42,740 nt of DNA from Candidatus Solincola quzhuomuensis (GTDB taxonomy: Bacteria; Actinomycetota; Geothermincolia; Geothermincolales; RBG-13-55-18), in NCBI GenBank assembly GCA_015711855.1, contig JACVJF010000012.1, positions 1-42,740 of the forward strand, given 5' to 3'. Position 1 is the stretch's first letter. Each line of letters opens with the position of its first letter. The notes under the pieces are model-generated. The model was not told the origin of the DNA. It saw only the letters and a program-made list of their open reading frames with translations, and did not search any database. This document shows positions 10,818-19,067 of this stretch, piece after piece. Both the position numbers and the translations under genes were made by a program.

Positions 10818-10952
10818 ATGAAAAGGACATATCAACCAAATACCAGAAAAAGGAAAAAGAACCACGGTTTCCGCAAGAGAATGAGCACGCGCGCGGGGCG
10901 GGCTATCCTTAAAAGGAGGAGATTGAAGGGCAGGAAGAGGTTAAGCGCCTGA
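10818..10952 (+). CDS. rpmH: 50S ribosomal protein L34
   Basis: The 44-residue very basic protein begins [19 protein letters not shown] and continues [19 protein letters not shown], which is diagnostic of L34. GGAGG lies seven bases before the ATG. An upstream in-frame TTG overlaps the promoter and can be dismissed. L34 is a structural part of the large ribosomal subunit. The rnpA ATG follows its stop after four bases, as in most bacteria. Confidence 0.98.
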   Translation: MKRTYQPNTRKRKKNHGFRKRMSTRAGRAILKRRRLKGRKRLSA

Positions 10953-10956
10953 CCCC

Positions 10957-11292
10957 ATGGAAACCCTGAGGAACAGCCGCGATTTTAAAAAGGTTGTCGA
11001 AAGCGGAACCAGGGAAATTTTGGAAAATTTTACCGTCTACCTTCTTCCCAACCCGGAAGGAAGAACTCGCATCGGTATTTCCGTTTCCCGTAAAGCGGGG
11101 GGAAGCGTAAGACGGAACCGGATTAAAAGAAGGCTGAGGGAGGCGCTCCGTAAAAACGCCTCCTTTTTACCGCCGGGCACGGATTTGGTGATAGTGGCGA
11201 GAGCAAGATGTCACGACGTCGAGTTTGAAAGGATAGAAAAAGACATAAGGGCACTGGGCGAGAGATGGCCGAGAGACAAGAGGGAAAGTTGA
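10957..11292 (+). CDS. rnpA: Ribonuclease P protein component
   Basis: The 111-residue basic protein begins with the typical LRNSRDFKKVVESG and contains GISVSRKAGGSVRRNRIKRR (the RNR motif that binds P RNA), then LREAL and a DLVIVARARC strand. It is the cofactor that helps the catalytic RNA bind the 5' leader of precursor tRNA. Its 3' end overlaps yidD by 28 bases in a different frame, which implies translational coupling. Confidence 0.95.
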   Translation: METLRNSRDFKKVVESGTREILENFTVYLLPNPEGRTRIGISVSRKAGGSVRRNRIKRRLREALRKNASFLPPGTDLVIVARARCHDVEFERIEKDIRALGERWPRDKRES

Positions 11293-11516
11293 GCGGGTTG
11301 GCGAGATGGACCGCGATAGCCTTGATCAGGTGCTATCAGGCACTGTTTTCGAGCTGGACGCCGCCCAGATGTCGCTTCTACCCTACCTGTTCTCAATATA
11401 CGGCCATGGCCATAGAGAAATATGGGCTTTTTAAGGGTGCCGTAAAAGGAGCGCGCAGGATATTAAGGTGCCACCCCTGGAACGAGGGAGGTTATGACCC
11501 CCTCCCGGAGGATTAA
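11265..11516 (+). CDS. yidD: YidD family membrane-protein insertion factor
   Basis: The 83-residue protein has the family hallmark CRFYPTCSQYTAMAIEKYG followed by KGARRILRCHPWNEGGYDP. YidD is a small amphipathic membrane-associated protein that assists YidC-dependent insertion. The chosen ATG lies within rnpA; the N-terminal helix (LARWTAIALIRCYQALFSS) matches the usual YidD start. Its stop is directly followed by yidC. Confidence 0.95.
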   Translation: MAERQEGKLSGLARWTAIALIRCYQALFSSWTPPRCRFYPTCSQYTAMAIEKYGLFKGAVKGARRILRCHPWNEGGYDPLPED

Positions 11517-11517
11517 G

Positions 11518-12585
11518 ATGAGTATCTGGTCGGAGATCTGGAACGGGATAGTCGCCGGACTTAACTTTTTGCTGCAGTTTTTCTACAGGTTCAGCGGCAA
11601 TTACGGTATAGCCATTATCCTCTTAACCTTTTTGGTTAGGGTGGTGGTACTGCCTTTGACCATAAAGCAGACGCGGTCGATGATTGCCATGCAGAAACTG
11701 CAGCCGGAGATACGGAAACTGCAGGAAAAGTACAAGGACGACAAGGAGAAACTCTCCCAGGAGATGATGAAATTCTACAAGGAGAACAAGGTCAACCCCC
11801 TGGGCGGGTGCCTACCCCTCATATTACAGCTCCCGGTTTTTTTCGCGCTGTTCACGGTATTGCGAAAATACCTGCTTACGCCGCCAGTAAGTATAGTGGG
11901 GAAGACTTTCTCCGTATTTAATGGCCTGGGTGTACTGGGAAGAGAGGTCCTCGGAGGTCTGCCAAAGCTCAAACAAGCCAGCTTCCTGTGGATGGGAAGC
12001 CTTGCCGACACGACCAGGATAGCAGATCCCTATTTCGTGCTTGTTATATTACTTGCAGCGTCTACCTGGTATTCCCAAAAGCAAGTGATGACAGATCCTA
12101 GACAGAAGAACATGATGATAATCATGCCGCTTTTCACTGCGTTCATAGGATATTCGCTGCCGGCGGGCGTGGCCCTTTACTGGCTGGTTACGAACGTGCT
12201 GCAGATAATCCAACAGTTTGGTATCGAATATTACGAGAAGAGGTTTGGCAAGGGCGAAGAAAAGCTGCGAGCGACGGCAAGGACGGAGGAGGCACGGGCA
12301 CAAGCCGGGAAGAAAGCAGCAACGTCGGCAAAACAAGCACTAAAAGGGAAAAAGGACGATAGGGCAGGCGAACGGAGCAAGCAGGCGCCTCGTCGGCCGA
12401 CTGCCGGCGCTAAGAAGCAACCACGGAGGCCTGCTCAAGCAGGAAAAGCTGCTGGGAAAACGAGCGGAACCGGAAAAGCACAAGTAAAAAGCAAAGAAAG
12501 ACCGGCAACCCGATCCCAAAGCGGAAGCGGAAAGAGAAAGCCTAAAAGCCCCCCTCCCTCGACGAAAAAGAACGGAGGGGCATAA
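11518..12585 (+). CDS. yidC: Membrane protein insertase YidC/Oxa1
   Basis: The 355-residue protein is the short Gram-positive type without the large periplasmic domain of E. coli. The first conserved core helix GIAIILLTFLVRVVVLPLTI carries the groove arginine. A cytoplasmic coiled-coil hairpin (MQKLQPEIRKLQEKYKDDKE) follows, then PLILQLPVFFALFTVL, a helix near PYFVLVILLAAST, and the final pair around MIIMPLFTAFIGYSLPAGVA. The ATG at 11518 has GGAGG seven bases upstream; an upstream GTG/ATG would add only junk residues. Oddity: about 95 C-terminal residues are low-complexity and rich in Lys, Ala, Arg and Ser, a strongly basic tail likely to bind ribosomes (inference by analogy with other YidC/Oxa1 tails). 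Confidence 0.95.
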   Translation: MSIWSEIWNGIVAGLNFLLQFFYRFSGNYGIAIILLTFLVRVVVLPLTIKQTRSMIAMQKLQPEIRKLQEKYKDDKEKLSQEMMKFYKENKVNPLGGCLPLILQLPVFFALFTVLRKYLLTPPVSIVGKTFSVFNGLGVLGREVLGGLPKLKQASFLWMGSLADTTRIADPYFVLVILLAASTWYSQKQVMTDPRQKNMMIIMPLFTAFIGYSLPAGVALYWLVTNVLQIIQQFGIEYYEKRFGKGEEKLRATARTEEARAQAGKKAATSAKQALKGKKDDRAGERSKQAPRRPTAGAKKQPRRPAQAGKAAGKTSGTGKAQVKSKERPATRSQSGSGKRKPKSPPPSTKKNGGA

Positions 12586-12637
12586 GAGAGGACGGACTTA
12601 CTGCAAAGGAATTGATCCAGGATAAAAGGAGACCGAG

Positions 12638-13099
12638 ATGGAAAACGAAGAAAGAAGGGCCACCCCAAAGAGCATCGTTGTGGATATCATGAACTTGATG
12701 AACTTACGCACGAGGGTAACCTGCTGGGAAGACGATGAAGAAATACATATAGACATCTGGGGAGACGACCTCGGAATCCTTATCGGCAAAGGGGGAGCCA
12801 CCCTCCAAGCGCTGCAGGAACTGGTAACCATTATCGTGCGCAGAAACTACCGGGAGACGAGAAGAATTACCCTGGATGTGGAGAGATACAAGGAAAGAAA
12901 GAGGAAAAAGTTGAGAGAATATGCTGAACGCATGGCCGAGAAAGCCATCACCACTCGCAAACCCGTGAAGCTGAACCCCATGACCTCGAGAGAAAGAAAG
13001 ATAGTGCATGACGTGCTCAAGGAAATCCCCGGCGTGGAGAGCAGGAGTGAGGGAGAAGAGCCATCGAGAAGGGTTGTAATTACCCCCACGTCAAGCTAA
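12638..13099 (+). CDS. jag: Jag/KhpB (EloR) RNA-binding protein
   Basis: The 153-residue protein has a KH domain with the IGKGGATLQALQELV loop and a C-terminal R3H domain (MTSRERKIVHDVLKEIPGV with the RRVVITP ending). KhpB/EloR pairs with KhpA, binds RNA and influences cell elongation and division in Gram-positive bacteria. The N-terminal Jag_N domain and linker present in Bacillus and Streptococcus homologues are absent, giving a short form also common in actinobacteria. It sits directly after yidC, 52 bases downstream. Confidence 0.92.
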   Translation: MENEERRATPKSIVVDIMNLMNLRTRVTCWEDDEEIHIDIWGDDLGILIGKGGATLQALQELVTIIVRRNYRETRRITLDVERYKERKRKKLREYAERMAEKAITTRKPVKLNPMTSRERKIVHDVLKEIPGVESRSEGEEPSRRVVITPTSS

Positions 13100-13104
13100 G
13101 GGAA

Positions 13105-13118
13105 GTTGCACGTGAAAC
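13105..13118. promoter_or_regulatory. Near-consensus parS site
   Basis: GTTGCACGTGAAAC matches the 14-base parS core at 13 positions (G for T at the fourth base). It lies just after the jag stop and 239 bases from a perfect site. ParB binding is likely weaker here. Confidence 0.55.
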
Positions 13119-13343
13119 GAGGGTATGGTCGAGGGGATGTCCGCAGTAGCTGTAGCAGAACGACAAAGCGAAAACTTCTACCAAGAGCAGGAGGGCTTAG
13201 GCGGAAAGGGTCCAATTCCCCGCGAATTGTGCATATGCGTGCACGAGTGTAGAATGAGTCCGGGCAGGAACCTCAACCAAACCTTTAATCTGTTTTTGCC
13301 AAAATAACCTTTAAAATATCATAAGACAAAAATCCACAACTTT

Positions 13344-13359
13344 TGTTTCACGTGAAACA
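13344..13359. promoter_or_regulatory. parS site (perfect consensus)
   Basis: TGTTTCACGTGAAACA is identical to the 16-base Bacillus-type parS consensus and is fully palindromic. It lies in the jag-rsmG gap about 1.4 kb before parA. ParB nucleates here and spreads by its CTP-gated clamp; SMC is then loaded (known for the family). Confidence 0.97.
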
Positions 13360-13803
13360 GACGGAAATCAAGACAGCACCTCTCGAACTCTGTGATAAGA
13401 GAGATGCCAATAGGCAGAAATAAAAGGCCGAGGTCGGCACTTTATGTGTTTGTGTTGGGTCCGAACCCAATAAATGTACCTGAGAGAGAAGTTTTTGGAG
13501 AACAAATAAAAAGAAGGGGACCGAAAGTGCACTAAGATGACCTGCGGTCGATCGCGACCATGATTTTTGCATTGTATGCGTTGGAGGAAACTTCCTTCGG
13601 GAGCAGAAAGATTTAAAGGCGCTTGCCTTATTTACGTAAAGCCAATAGGAACGGTCCGGCGAGGGCGCGATTTTAGGTTGTCGTAACAGCGGATTTCTAT
13701 TACGTGAACCCGAGCGAACATAAAGCAAGGCACGTACGGAACCAGAGGGAAAAGGCGACGGGGAATAAAAGCGGAGATCGGGAAGAAGCGCGTTGTTCGG
13801 AAG

Positions 13804-14565
13804 ATGTTGTATACAATGCAAGCGACCGCAAGTGAGACGAAAGGTAAATTGAAGGAGGCCCTGCAAAAACTGGGGTCCAAGCTGTCCATGGAATTTTCCC
13901 CGGAGAAAGCGGAAGTCGCCGCTGCTTATCTGGAGGAGTTGATGCGCTGGAATCGGGCATATAACCTCGTGGGCAGAAAGCTGACGGCGGACGACTTGTT
14001 GGTCCTTTTCATCGACTCCCTAACCCCTCTGGTTTTCAACGAATTGTTTAGGCAGGAGAAGGTATATGAATATGTAGATATCGGAAGTGGTGCCGGCATG
14101 CCGGGAATCCCTCTTTATCTTCTTGGCGGACCTTTCCCCATCACGTTGGTGGAGTCGCAGAGAAAGAAGATAACATTTCTTCGCCACGTCATTCGTAAAC
14201 TCGATATGAGCGGCGCCTCCGTTTATGCGGGCAGGCTTGAGTCGATGGTGAAGGACGAAGATTATGTGAATAATTATGATGTTGGGCTGGCAAGGGCGGT
14301 GATGGACCCCGGACGGCTTTGCCGATTAGCCAGACCCCTCATTGCGGAAGGGGGAAGGCTGGTGTTGTTTATAGGGAGAACGGACGCGGAAAAGGTCAGA
14401 AAAGAAGGTGTAATAATGGAGAAATCAGGGTGGCAGCTGGAAGCGGTGAGGTCCACCCAGCGGCTGGTCGGGAGGGATAATTACTTAGCCGTCTTGCGAA
14501 AGGCTGCACCCCATGCGAAGGCTTCGAGCGCCGCCCAGAACCGAGCCAACGCGCTCGTCCGGTAG
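13804..14565 (+). CDS. rsmG: 16S rRNA (guanine527-N7)-methyltransferase RsmG
   Basis: The 253-residue protein has the Rossmann SAM-binding motif VDIGSGAGMPGIPL at about 91-104, the upstream LEELMRWNRAYNLVG segment, DSLTPL, and the LARAV motif typical of RsmG/GidB. It methylates G527 of 16S rRNA in the 530 loop. Two in-frame ATGs (13804 and 13816) are possible and neither has a strong ribosome-binding site. About 15 C-terminal residues beyond the core (AAPHAKASSAAQNRANALVR) are low in complexity. It lies ahead of parA in the usual gene order. Confidence 0.95.
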   Translation: MLYTMQATASETKGKLKEALQKLGSKLSMEFSPEKAEVAAAYLEELMRWNRAYNLVGRKLTADDLLVLFIDSLTPLVFNELFRQEKVYEYVDIGSGAGMPGIPLYLLGGPFPITLVESQRKKITFLRHVIRKLDMSGASVYAGRLESMVKDEDYVNNYDVGLARAVMDPGRLCRLARPLIAEGGRLVLFIGRTDAEKVRKEGVIMEKSGWQLEAVRSTQRLVGRDNYLAVLRKAAPHAKASSAAQNRANALVR

Positions 14566-14724
14566 GGTGCGAGAGTCGCGGCCTTTGTTGGGCCATTCTC
14601 GGGGAGAAAGGCCTGAAATAGCTTATATAGAGGGGGACATCGGGAACGGCTTTGCTGAGCGGGTTCAAAAGGAGGGCGAGCGAGATCTTTGCTTAAAGCT
14701 CGAGAGGAAGGCCTGGAAGAGGAT

Positions 14725-15636
14725 ATGTTGGAAAGGGAAGGATCTCGCAGGGCCAAGGTCATTGCCATCGCCAACCAGAAGGGGGGCGTCGGAAAGAGCA
14801 CCACGGCCATTAACCTGGGAGCCTATCTGGCCCTGGAAGGGAAAAGGGTTCTCTTGATCGACCTTGACCCGCAGAGCAATACCACCAGTGGCCTGGGCAT
14901 AAATCCGGGCATGGAAGGCAAGCAGATTTACGACGTTTTGGTTGATGAAGCACAGATGGAGGAGATTATCGTACATACCTCCACGAGCGGACTGGACCTG
15001 GCGCCCTCCTCCCTGCGACTGGCGGGAGCCGAGGTGGAGCTGGTACCCCTGCTGTCCAGGGAGAGCAGGCTGAAAAAGAGCATAGAGCCGGTGAGGGAGC
15101 ATTACGATATCGTGTTGGTTGATTGCCCCCCGTCTCTGGGGCTGCTTACGGTCAACGCTCTTGCGGCTGCGGACGAGGTGCTCATACCGATCCAGTGCGA
15201 ATACTATGCTCTGGAGGGACTTGTTCTGCTCCTGCGGACTATCGAGAAAATAAAGGTGTACCTGAACCCCGATTTGAGGATTGGAGGCATCCTTCTGACC
15301 ATGCACGACAACCGAACCAACATCTCTAGGCAGGTGGTAGAGGAGGTGAGGAGGCAGTATCCCGATGAAACTTTCAGAACGGTTATTCCCAGGAGCGTTC
15401 GCCTAGCGGAAGCTCCTAGCTACGGGAAACCCATATATCAGTACGAGCCGTCCTCCAAGGGAGCATTGGCTTACCATGAGTTGGCAAAGGAAGTGATAGG
15501 CAATGGCCAAGAAAGGTTTGGGGAAGGGGTTGGGGGCATTGATCTCCTCGAGCACGGTGGCGGAACAGCCCCGGCACGAGATGATTCCGGTGGACAGCAT
15601 AAAGCCCAACCCCCTGCAGCCAAGAAAGAGATTTAA
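14725..15636 (+). CDS. parA: Chromosome-partitioning ATPase ParA (Soj)
   Basis: The 303-residue protein starts with VIAIANQKGGVGKSTTAINL, the deviant Walker A with signature lysine. It then has LLIDLDPQSNTTSGLG (Walker A') and VLVDCPPSLGLLTVNAL (Walker B). ParA binds DNA as an ATP dimer and is stimulated by ParB. The ATG 11 codons before VIAIAN is chosen; a TTG at 14689 behind AAGGAGGG, spaced 12 bases, is the alternative. The usual C-terminus (HELAKEVIG) is followed by about 45 extra Gly/Pro/Ala-rich residues because the frame runs 134 bases into parB before reaching a stop. Confidence 0.95.
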   Translation: MLEREGSRRAKVIAIANQKGGVGKSTTAINLGAYLALEGKRVLLIDLDPQSNTTSGLGINPGMEGKQIYDVLVDEAQMEEIIVHTSTSGLDLAPSSLRLAGAEVELVPLLSRESRLKKSIEPVREHYDIVLVDCPPSLGLLTVNALAAADEVLIPIQCEYYALEGLVLLLRTIEKIKVYLNPDLRIGGILLTMHDNRTNISRQVVEEVRRQYPDETFRTVIPRSVRLAEAPSYGKPIYQYEPSSKGALAYHELAKEVIGNGQERFGEGVGGIDLLEHGGGTAPARDDSGGQHKAQPPAAKKEI

Positions 15637-16363
15637 CGAAGAGAGCCTGGAAGAACTCGCCGAGTCCTTGAAGGAACACGGGGTGGTGCAGCCGATCATC
15701 GTGCGCCCTTCGGGGACCGGTTATGAACTCCTGGTGGGCGAAAGGAGGTGGAGGGCTGCGCAGAAAGCTGGGTTGAAGGCGATTCCCGCCGTGATCAGGG
15801 AAGCGGAACCCTCCGAATGCTTACAGGTCGCCCTGGTGGAAAATCTCCACAGGGACGACCTTAACGGTATCGAGGAGGCGACGGCCTATCGCCAGTTGAT
15901 GGAGGAATTCGGCCTAACTCAGGACGAGATATCCAAAAAGATAGGCAAAAGCAGGTCGGCGGTGGCCAATGCGTTGCGATTACTTCAACTTCCAGTAGAG
16001 ATTCAAGCTTCTGTGGTCGCCGAGGAAATAACGGCCGGCCACGCCAGGGCGCTACTGGCCCTCCAGGGCGACCCTTACCAAACCGTCCTCTTGCAGAGGA
16101 TAATCGAGGAAGGGTTATCGGTTAGGGAAACCGAACAGCTAGTGCGCAGGCGCTTGGGGGGAATGGGCGCCGAGGAGAAGAAGGAAAAGCCCAAGCACCT
16201 CACCAGGTATGCCGACCTGCTTTCCGCCAACCTCCGAGCTAAAGTCAAGGTGGTTCAGGGAAAAAGGAAAGGGAAGATAATCATCGAGTTCAAAGGGGAA
16301 AAGGATCTCGACCGCCTCATGAGAGAGATGGGGGTGGAGCCCGGACAAGAAGGGGCAGATTAG
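15503..16363 (+). CDS. parB: Chromosome-partitioning protein ParB (Spo0J)
   Basis: The 286-residue protein starts with the canonical MAKKGLGKGLGALI (ParA-stimulating peptide). The CTP-binding N-domain carries VGERRWRAAQKAGL and VALVENLHRDDLN. The helix-turn-helix (LTQDEISKKIGKSRSAVANA) reads parS, and a C-terminal dimerisation segment (GKIIIEFKGEKDLDRL) follows. The start is unambiguous from the motif even though it lies 134 bases inside the parA frame. At least two good parS sites nearby fit its function in origin segregation. Confidence 0.97.
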   Translation: MAKKGLGKGLGALISSSTVAEQPRHEMIPVDSIKPNPLQPRKRFNEESLEELAESLKEHGVVQPIIVRPSGTGYELLVGERRWRAAQKAGLKAIPAVIREAEPSECLQVALVENLHRDDLNGIEEATAYRQLMEEFGLTQDEISKKIGKSRSAVANALRLLQLPVEIQASVVAEEITAGHARALLALQGDPYQTVLLQRIIEEGLSVRETEQLVRRRLGGMGAEEKKEKPKHLTRYADLLSANLRAKVKVVQGKRKGKIIIEFKGEKDLDRLMREMGVEPGQEGAD

Positions 16364-16402
16364 TGTGTCGCGATCGCCGGATAAGCGTATATTGACGTGC
16401 TT

Positions 16403-17341
16403 TTAAGAATATTTTTCCAGGGCCAGTTCGACCAGGCGCCCCACCAACTGCTTGAAATCCATTCCTGCGGCCTCCGCGGCGAGTGGCAGGAGGCTCGATT
16501 CGGTCATCCCCGGACTGATGTTCAGCTCCAGCACTTGGGGCGTGCCTGCGTGGTCTACGATTATGTCTACTCGGGAGAGGTTCTGGCACTCCAGGCATCT
16601 ATGTGCCTTGATGGCTGCCTCCACCACCCTCCTCGAAGTGTCCTCCGGGAGCCTGGCGGGGCAATAGTAATCCGTGGCGCCTAAAGTATACCGGGAATCG
16701 AAATCGAAGAAACCGCCGTGGGGAGCTATCTCCACCACGGGAAGAGCCACCAAATCCCTATTGCCCAAGATGCTGACGGCCACCTCCGTTCCCTCCACGA
16801 ATTTTTCCAACAGCACGCGGTCGTCGTAGTGGAGTGCGGAGCGCACCGCCTCCGGGAGTTCTTCCTCTTCCTTCACTATTCTCACACCAAGGGCAGAGCC
16901 TTGAGCTACCGGTTTCACCACCAGGGGAAAGCCAAGTTTTTGGCCGGCCACGGAAAGCGCGGCCACGGCGCCCATCTCCTGAAAGGTCGCTTCGCTGAGG
17001 ACGAAGAAAGGGGGAGTGGGGATGCCGTTACGGAGAAAAATCTGCTTGGAAAGGGCCTTGTCGAACCCTATTGTGCTGGAATAGACGCCGGGCCCGGTGT
17101 AGGGAATGTCGAGTATCTCCAGCAATTCCTGGATAGTACCGTCCTCCCCGAATTTTCCGTGCAAAGCGATGTATACCAGGTCCAGCGGCGTCTTCTTGAG
17201 CTTGGGCACCAGGGACTCGTCGACGTCGAACTCCACCACCTCGTGGCCCAATTCGCTGAGCGCCCGGGAGACCCTTCTTCCCGTGCGGAGAGAAACGTCT
17301 CTTTCCAAGGACCTACCCCCCATTAGTATGCCTATGCGCAT
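16403..17341 (-). CDS. ddl: D-alanine--D-alanine ligase
   Basis: The 312-residue ATP-grasp enzyme has GILMGGRSLERDVSLRTG, IALHGKFGEDGTIQELLE, the ATP-lid motif VVKPVAQGSALGV, VLLEKFVEGTEVAV and the Mg-binding LELNISPGMTESSL. Many Ddl proteins read N-T-x-PGMT at the end; NISPGMT here keeps the key Asn. It makes the D-Ala-D-Ala dipeptide for peptidoglycan precursors in the cytoplasm. It follows the aminotransferase by 25 bases on the same strand and converges with parB 39 bases away, where no strong terminator is visible. Confidence 0.95.
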   Translation of the reverse strand: MRIGILMGGRSLERDVSLRTGRRVSRALSELGHEVVEFDVDESLVPKLKKTPLDLVYIALHGKFGEDGTIQELLEILDIPYTGPGVYSSTIGFDKALSKQIFLRNGIPTPPFFVLSEATFQEMGAVAALSVAGQKLGFPLVVKPVAQGSALGVRIVKEEEELPEAVRSALHYDDRVLLEKFVEGTEVAVSILGNRDLVALPVVEIAPHGGFFDFDSRYTLGATDYYCPARLPEDTSRRVVEAAIKAHRCLECQNLSRVDIIVDHAGTPQVLELNISPGMTESSLLPLAAEAAGMDFKQLVGRLVELALEKYS

Positions 17342-17366
17342 GCTTTTCGACCCCCTAGTCCTTACC

Positions 17367-18632
17367 TTAGGGTGACCCTTTCGTGTTGCCCGGCAGCCCC
17401 AGAGCCCGGGCCAGGGCCACCTCCCTCTTGATTACCTTGGACAAGCGCTTGATTCCCTCCCAAAGCAGGTCCGGCTCAGGGTAACTGAAGTTCAAGCGCA
17501 GGCAGTTCTCGCCTCCCCGGTAGGGGAAAAACCCGCTGCCCGGCACATAAGCGACTTTGGCCTCGATGGCTGAAGCCAGCATCTCGGAGGTATGTATGAA
17601 TTCCGGCAGTCTTGCCCAGACGAAAAGGCCTCCTTGGGGTTTGGTCCACTCGGCCAAGCCCTCCAGAAATTCTTCCATGGACGCCAGCATCACGTTCCTT
17701 CTTTCCCGGTAAATCTCGACGAGATTCTTTATCTGGCCTCGCCAGTCCTCCTGGGAAAAATAGAGGTAAGCAACCCTCTGGGTAAAGGAAGATGTGCATA
17801 GGTCGGCCGACTGCTTGGCGAGGAGAAGCTTTTCCAGAATGGGGTGGGGGGCGGCCACCCAACCTATGCGCATTCCGGGTGAAAATATCTTGGAGAGCGT
17901 CCCGAGATAGATGACCCGGGTCTCGTCCAGGCTTCGCAGGGTGGGGACTGGCTTTCCTTCAAAGCGGAGGAGGCCGTAGGGGTTATCTTCCACGATCAGA
18001 CAGTCGAAGGATGCGGCCAACTCCAAGAGGCCGTAACGACGCTCGGCGCTCATGGTCACCCCGGAAGGGTTCTGGAAGTTGGGTATGGTGTAAATCAGCT
18101 TGGCCTGCCTCCCCTCACGGGCCAGCCCGCGGAGCGTCTCCTCCAGTTGCTCTAGGATCATGCCCTCCTCGTCGACGGGGATGGCGTGGATTCGCGGCTG
18201 ATAACTCAGAAAGCTGTTCAGGGCGCCGACGTAGCTCGGTGCTTCGGTTATGATATCGTCCCCCGGGTTTATGAAAATTTTGGAAATAATTTCCAACCCC
18301 TGCTGAGCGCCGTTGGTCACCATCAAGTCCTCGGGAAGACAAGGCGTTCCCTCCTCGGCCATGATTTTCACCAATACGTGTTTGAGGGGGGCATACCCGT
18401 CGGTCGGGCCGTACTGGAGGCTTGCGGCGCAGTCCTCGGACAGGACCTTTTGGACAAGTCGGACCATGATCTCTGGGTCGAAGGCCTGCGTGTAGGGAAG
18501 GCCCCCGGCCAGCGAGATGATGTCAGACCGCGCCGTTATTTCCAGGAGATCCCTTATCTCCGAGGAGAGCATGCTGGCCGTTCGCTGCGCGTATTTCCCG
18601 CTGAAGGGATCGAGCGTAAATTTGCGCGCCAT
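17367..18632 (-). CDS. PLP-dependent aminotransferase, class I/II (2-aminoadipate/LysN type)
   Basis: The 421-residue protein is a fold-type I aminotransferase. Visible features are ISLAGGLPYTQAFD at 39-52, YGPTDGYAPLK, NGAQQGLEII, the PLP aspartate in VEDNPYG (D216) and the PLP lysine K248 in GTLSKIFSPGMRIGW. IPNFQNPSG and FSYPEPDLL complete the substrate-binding pattern. The closest relatives by pattern are the LysN/2-aminoadipate and aromatic aminotransferases; the substrate cannot be set from sequence. The frame stays open for over 300 codons upstream without homology; the ATG before ARKFTLDPFSGKYA fits the family N-terminus. It is transcribed ahead of ddl. Confidence 0.9.
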   Translation of the reverse strand: MARKFTLDPFSGKYAQRTASMLSSEIRDLLEITARSDIISLAGGLPYTQAFDPEIMVRLVQKVLSEDCAASLQYGPTDGYAPLKHVLVKIMAEEGTPCLPEDLMVTNGAQQGLEIISKIFINPGDDIITEAPSYVGALNSFLSYQPRIHAIPVDEEGMILEQLEETLRGLAREGRQAKLIYTIPNFQNPSGVTMSAERRYGLLELAASFDCLIVEDNPYGLLRFEGKPVPTLRSLDETRVIYLGTLSKIFSPGMRIGWVAAPHPILEKLLLAKQSADLCTSSFTQRVAYLYFSQEDWRGQIKNLVEIYRERRNVMLASMEEFLEGLAEWTKPQGGLFVWARLPEFIHTSEMLASAIEAKVAYVPGSGFFPYRGGENCLRLNFSYPEPDLLWEGIKRLSKVIKREVALARALGLPGNTKGSP

Positions 18633-18686
18633 TCCAGCGAACCCCCGTGTTGAGGACCTCGTCGACCCGCCTTTTGTATGTGTTGT

Positions 18687-18715
18687 AGTATACCAGCCGA
18701 GGTAGAGCCGTTGAA
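18687..18715 (-). promoter_or_regulatory. Possible promoter of aminotransferase-ddl
   Basis: Minus-strand TATACT (18687-18692) lies 17 bases from TTCAAC (18710-18715). The -10 is good and the -35 weak. It is about 55 bases ahead of the chosen ATG. Confidence 0.4.
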
Positions 18716-18895
18716 GCCGGCCGAAGGCGGGGAGCATGATGCGGGAGCGACCCTCAGAGGGGCTGGGGGAACGATTGCGGAAGAGGAAGACGCGCTTGCG
18801 AAAACGGAAGCTCACGAGCGAGATCGGACAACGGTTCTTACATAAAAACGCGGAGGTCAAGAACGGGTCTCCGGGAGACGATAAAAATAGGGTAT

Positions 18896-18932
18896 GGCCG
18901 GGGCGAGAAAGTTCGGTGTGTCCGCCCCGGCC
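18896..18932 (+). other. Strong stem-loop in the leader of the chemotaxis operon
   Basis: GGCCGGGGCG (18896-18905) and CGCCCCGGCC (18923-18932) form a perfect 10-base-pair stem with a 17-base loop, followed 20 bases later by a smaller AGGGC-GAAT-GCCCT hairpin. No T run follows, so this is not a standard terminator. The 435-base gap between the aminotransferase and cheR holds no gene; the structure could belong to a cis-regulatory leader. Confidence 0.4.
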
Positions 18933-19067
18933 AGCCGCAACAGAGGCCAGAGGGCGAATGCCCTTACGTGAGGGTGCCCGGCTCGAGCCCATGAGGGAGG
19001 CCGGAACCCCCTTGCGTATTGCCGGAAAGCGGGGAAGGCGAAGGACCGAGGAGCAAGGTGGACCACT

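Larger units (their letters stand above)
13100..13803. other. Non-coding region between jag and rsmG carrying two parS sites
   Basis: No convincing gene is seen in these 704 bases; a 60-codon frame at 13125-13307 has no recognisable features. An AT-rich patch at 13290-13345 ends in a DnaA-box-like AAATCCACA (13330-13338) directly before the perfect parS. A short hairpin TTGGGT-CCGA-ACCCAA lies at 13455-13470 without a following T run. A secondary origin element or a centromere-like role are both possible. Confidence 0.45.

Noticed and set aside
12668-12690. TGTGGATAT DnaA-box-like match within jag
   Set aside because: It lies in a conserved coding stretch (VVDIM) and is best explained by the protein sequence.
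13125-13307. A 60-codon frame after jag
   Set aside because: There is no recognisable domain and composition is unlike neighbouring genes; it lies in the parS-bearing gap.
13455-13470. TTGGGT-CCGA-ACCCAA hairpin as a terminator
   Set aside because: No T run follows on either strand.
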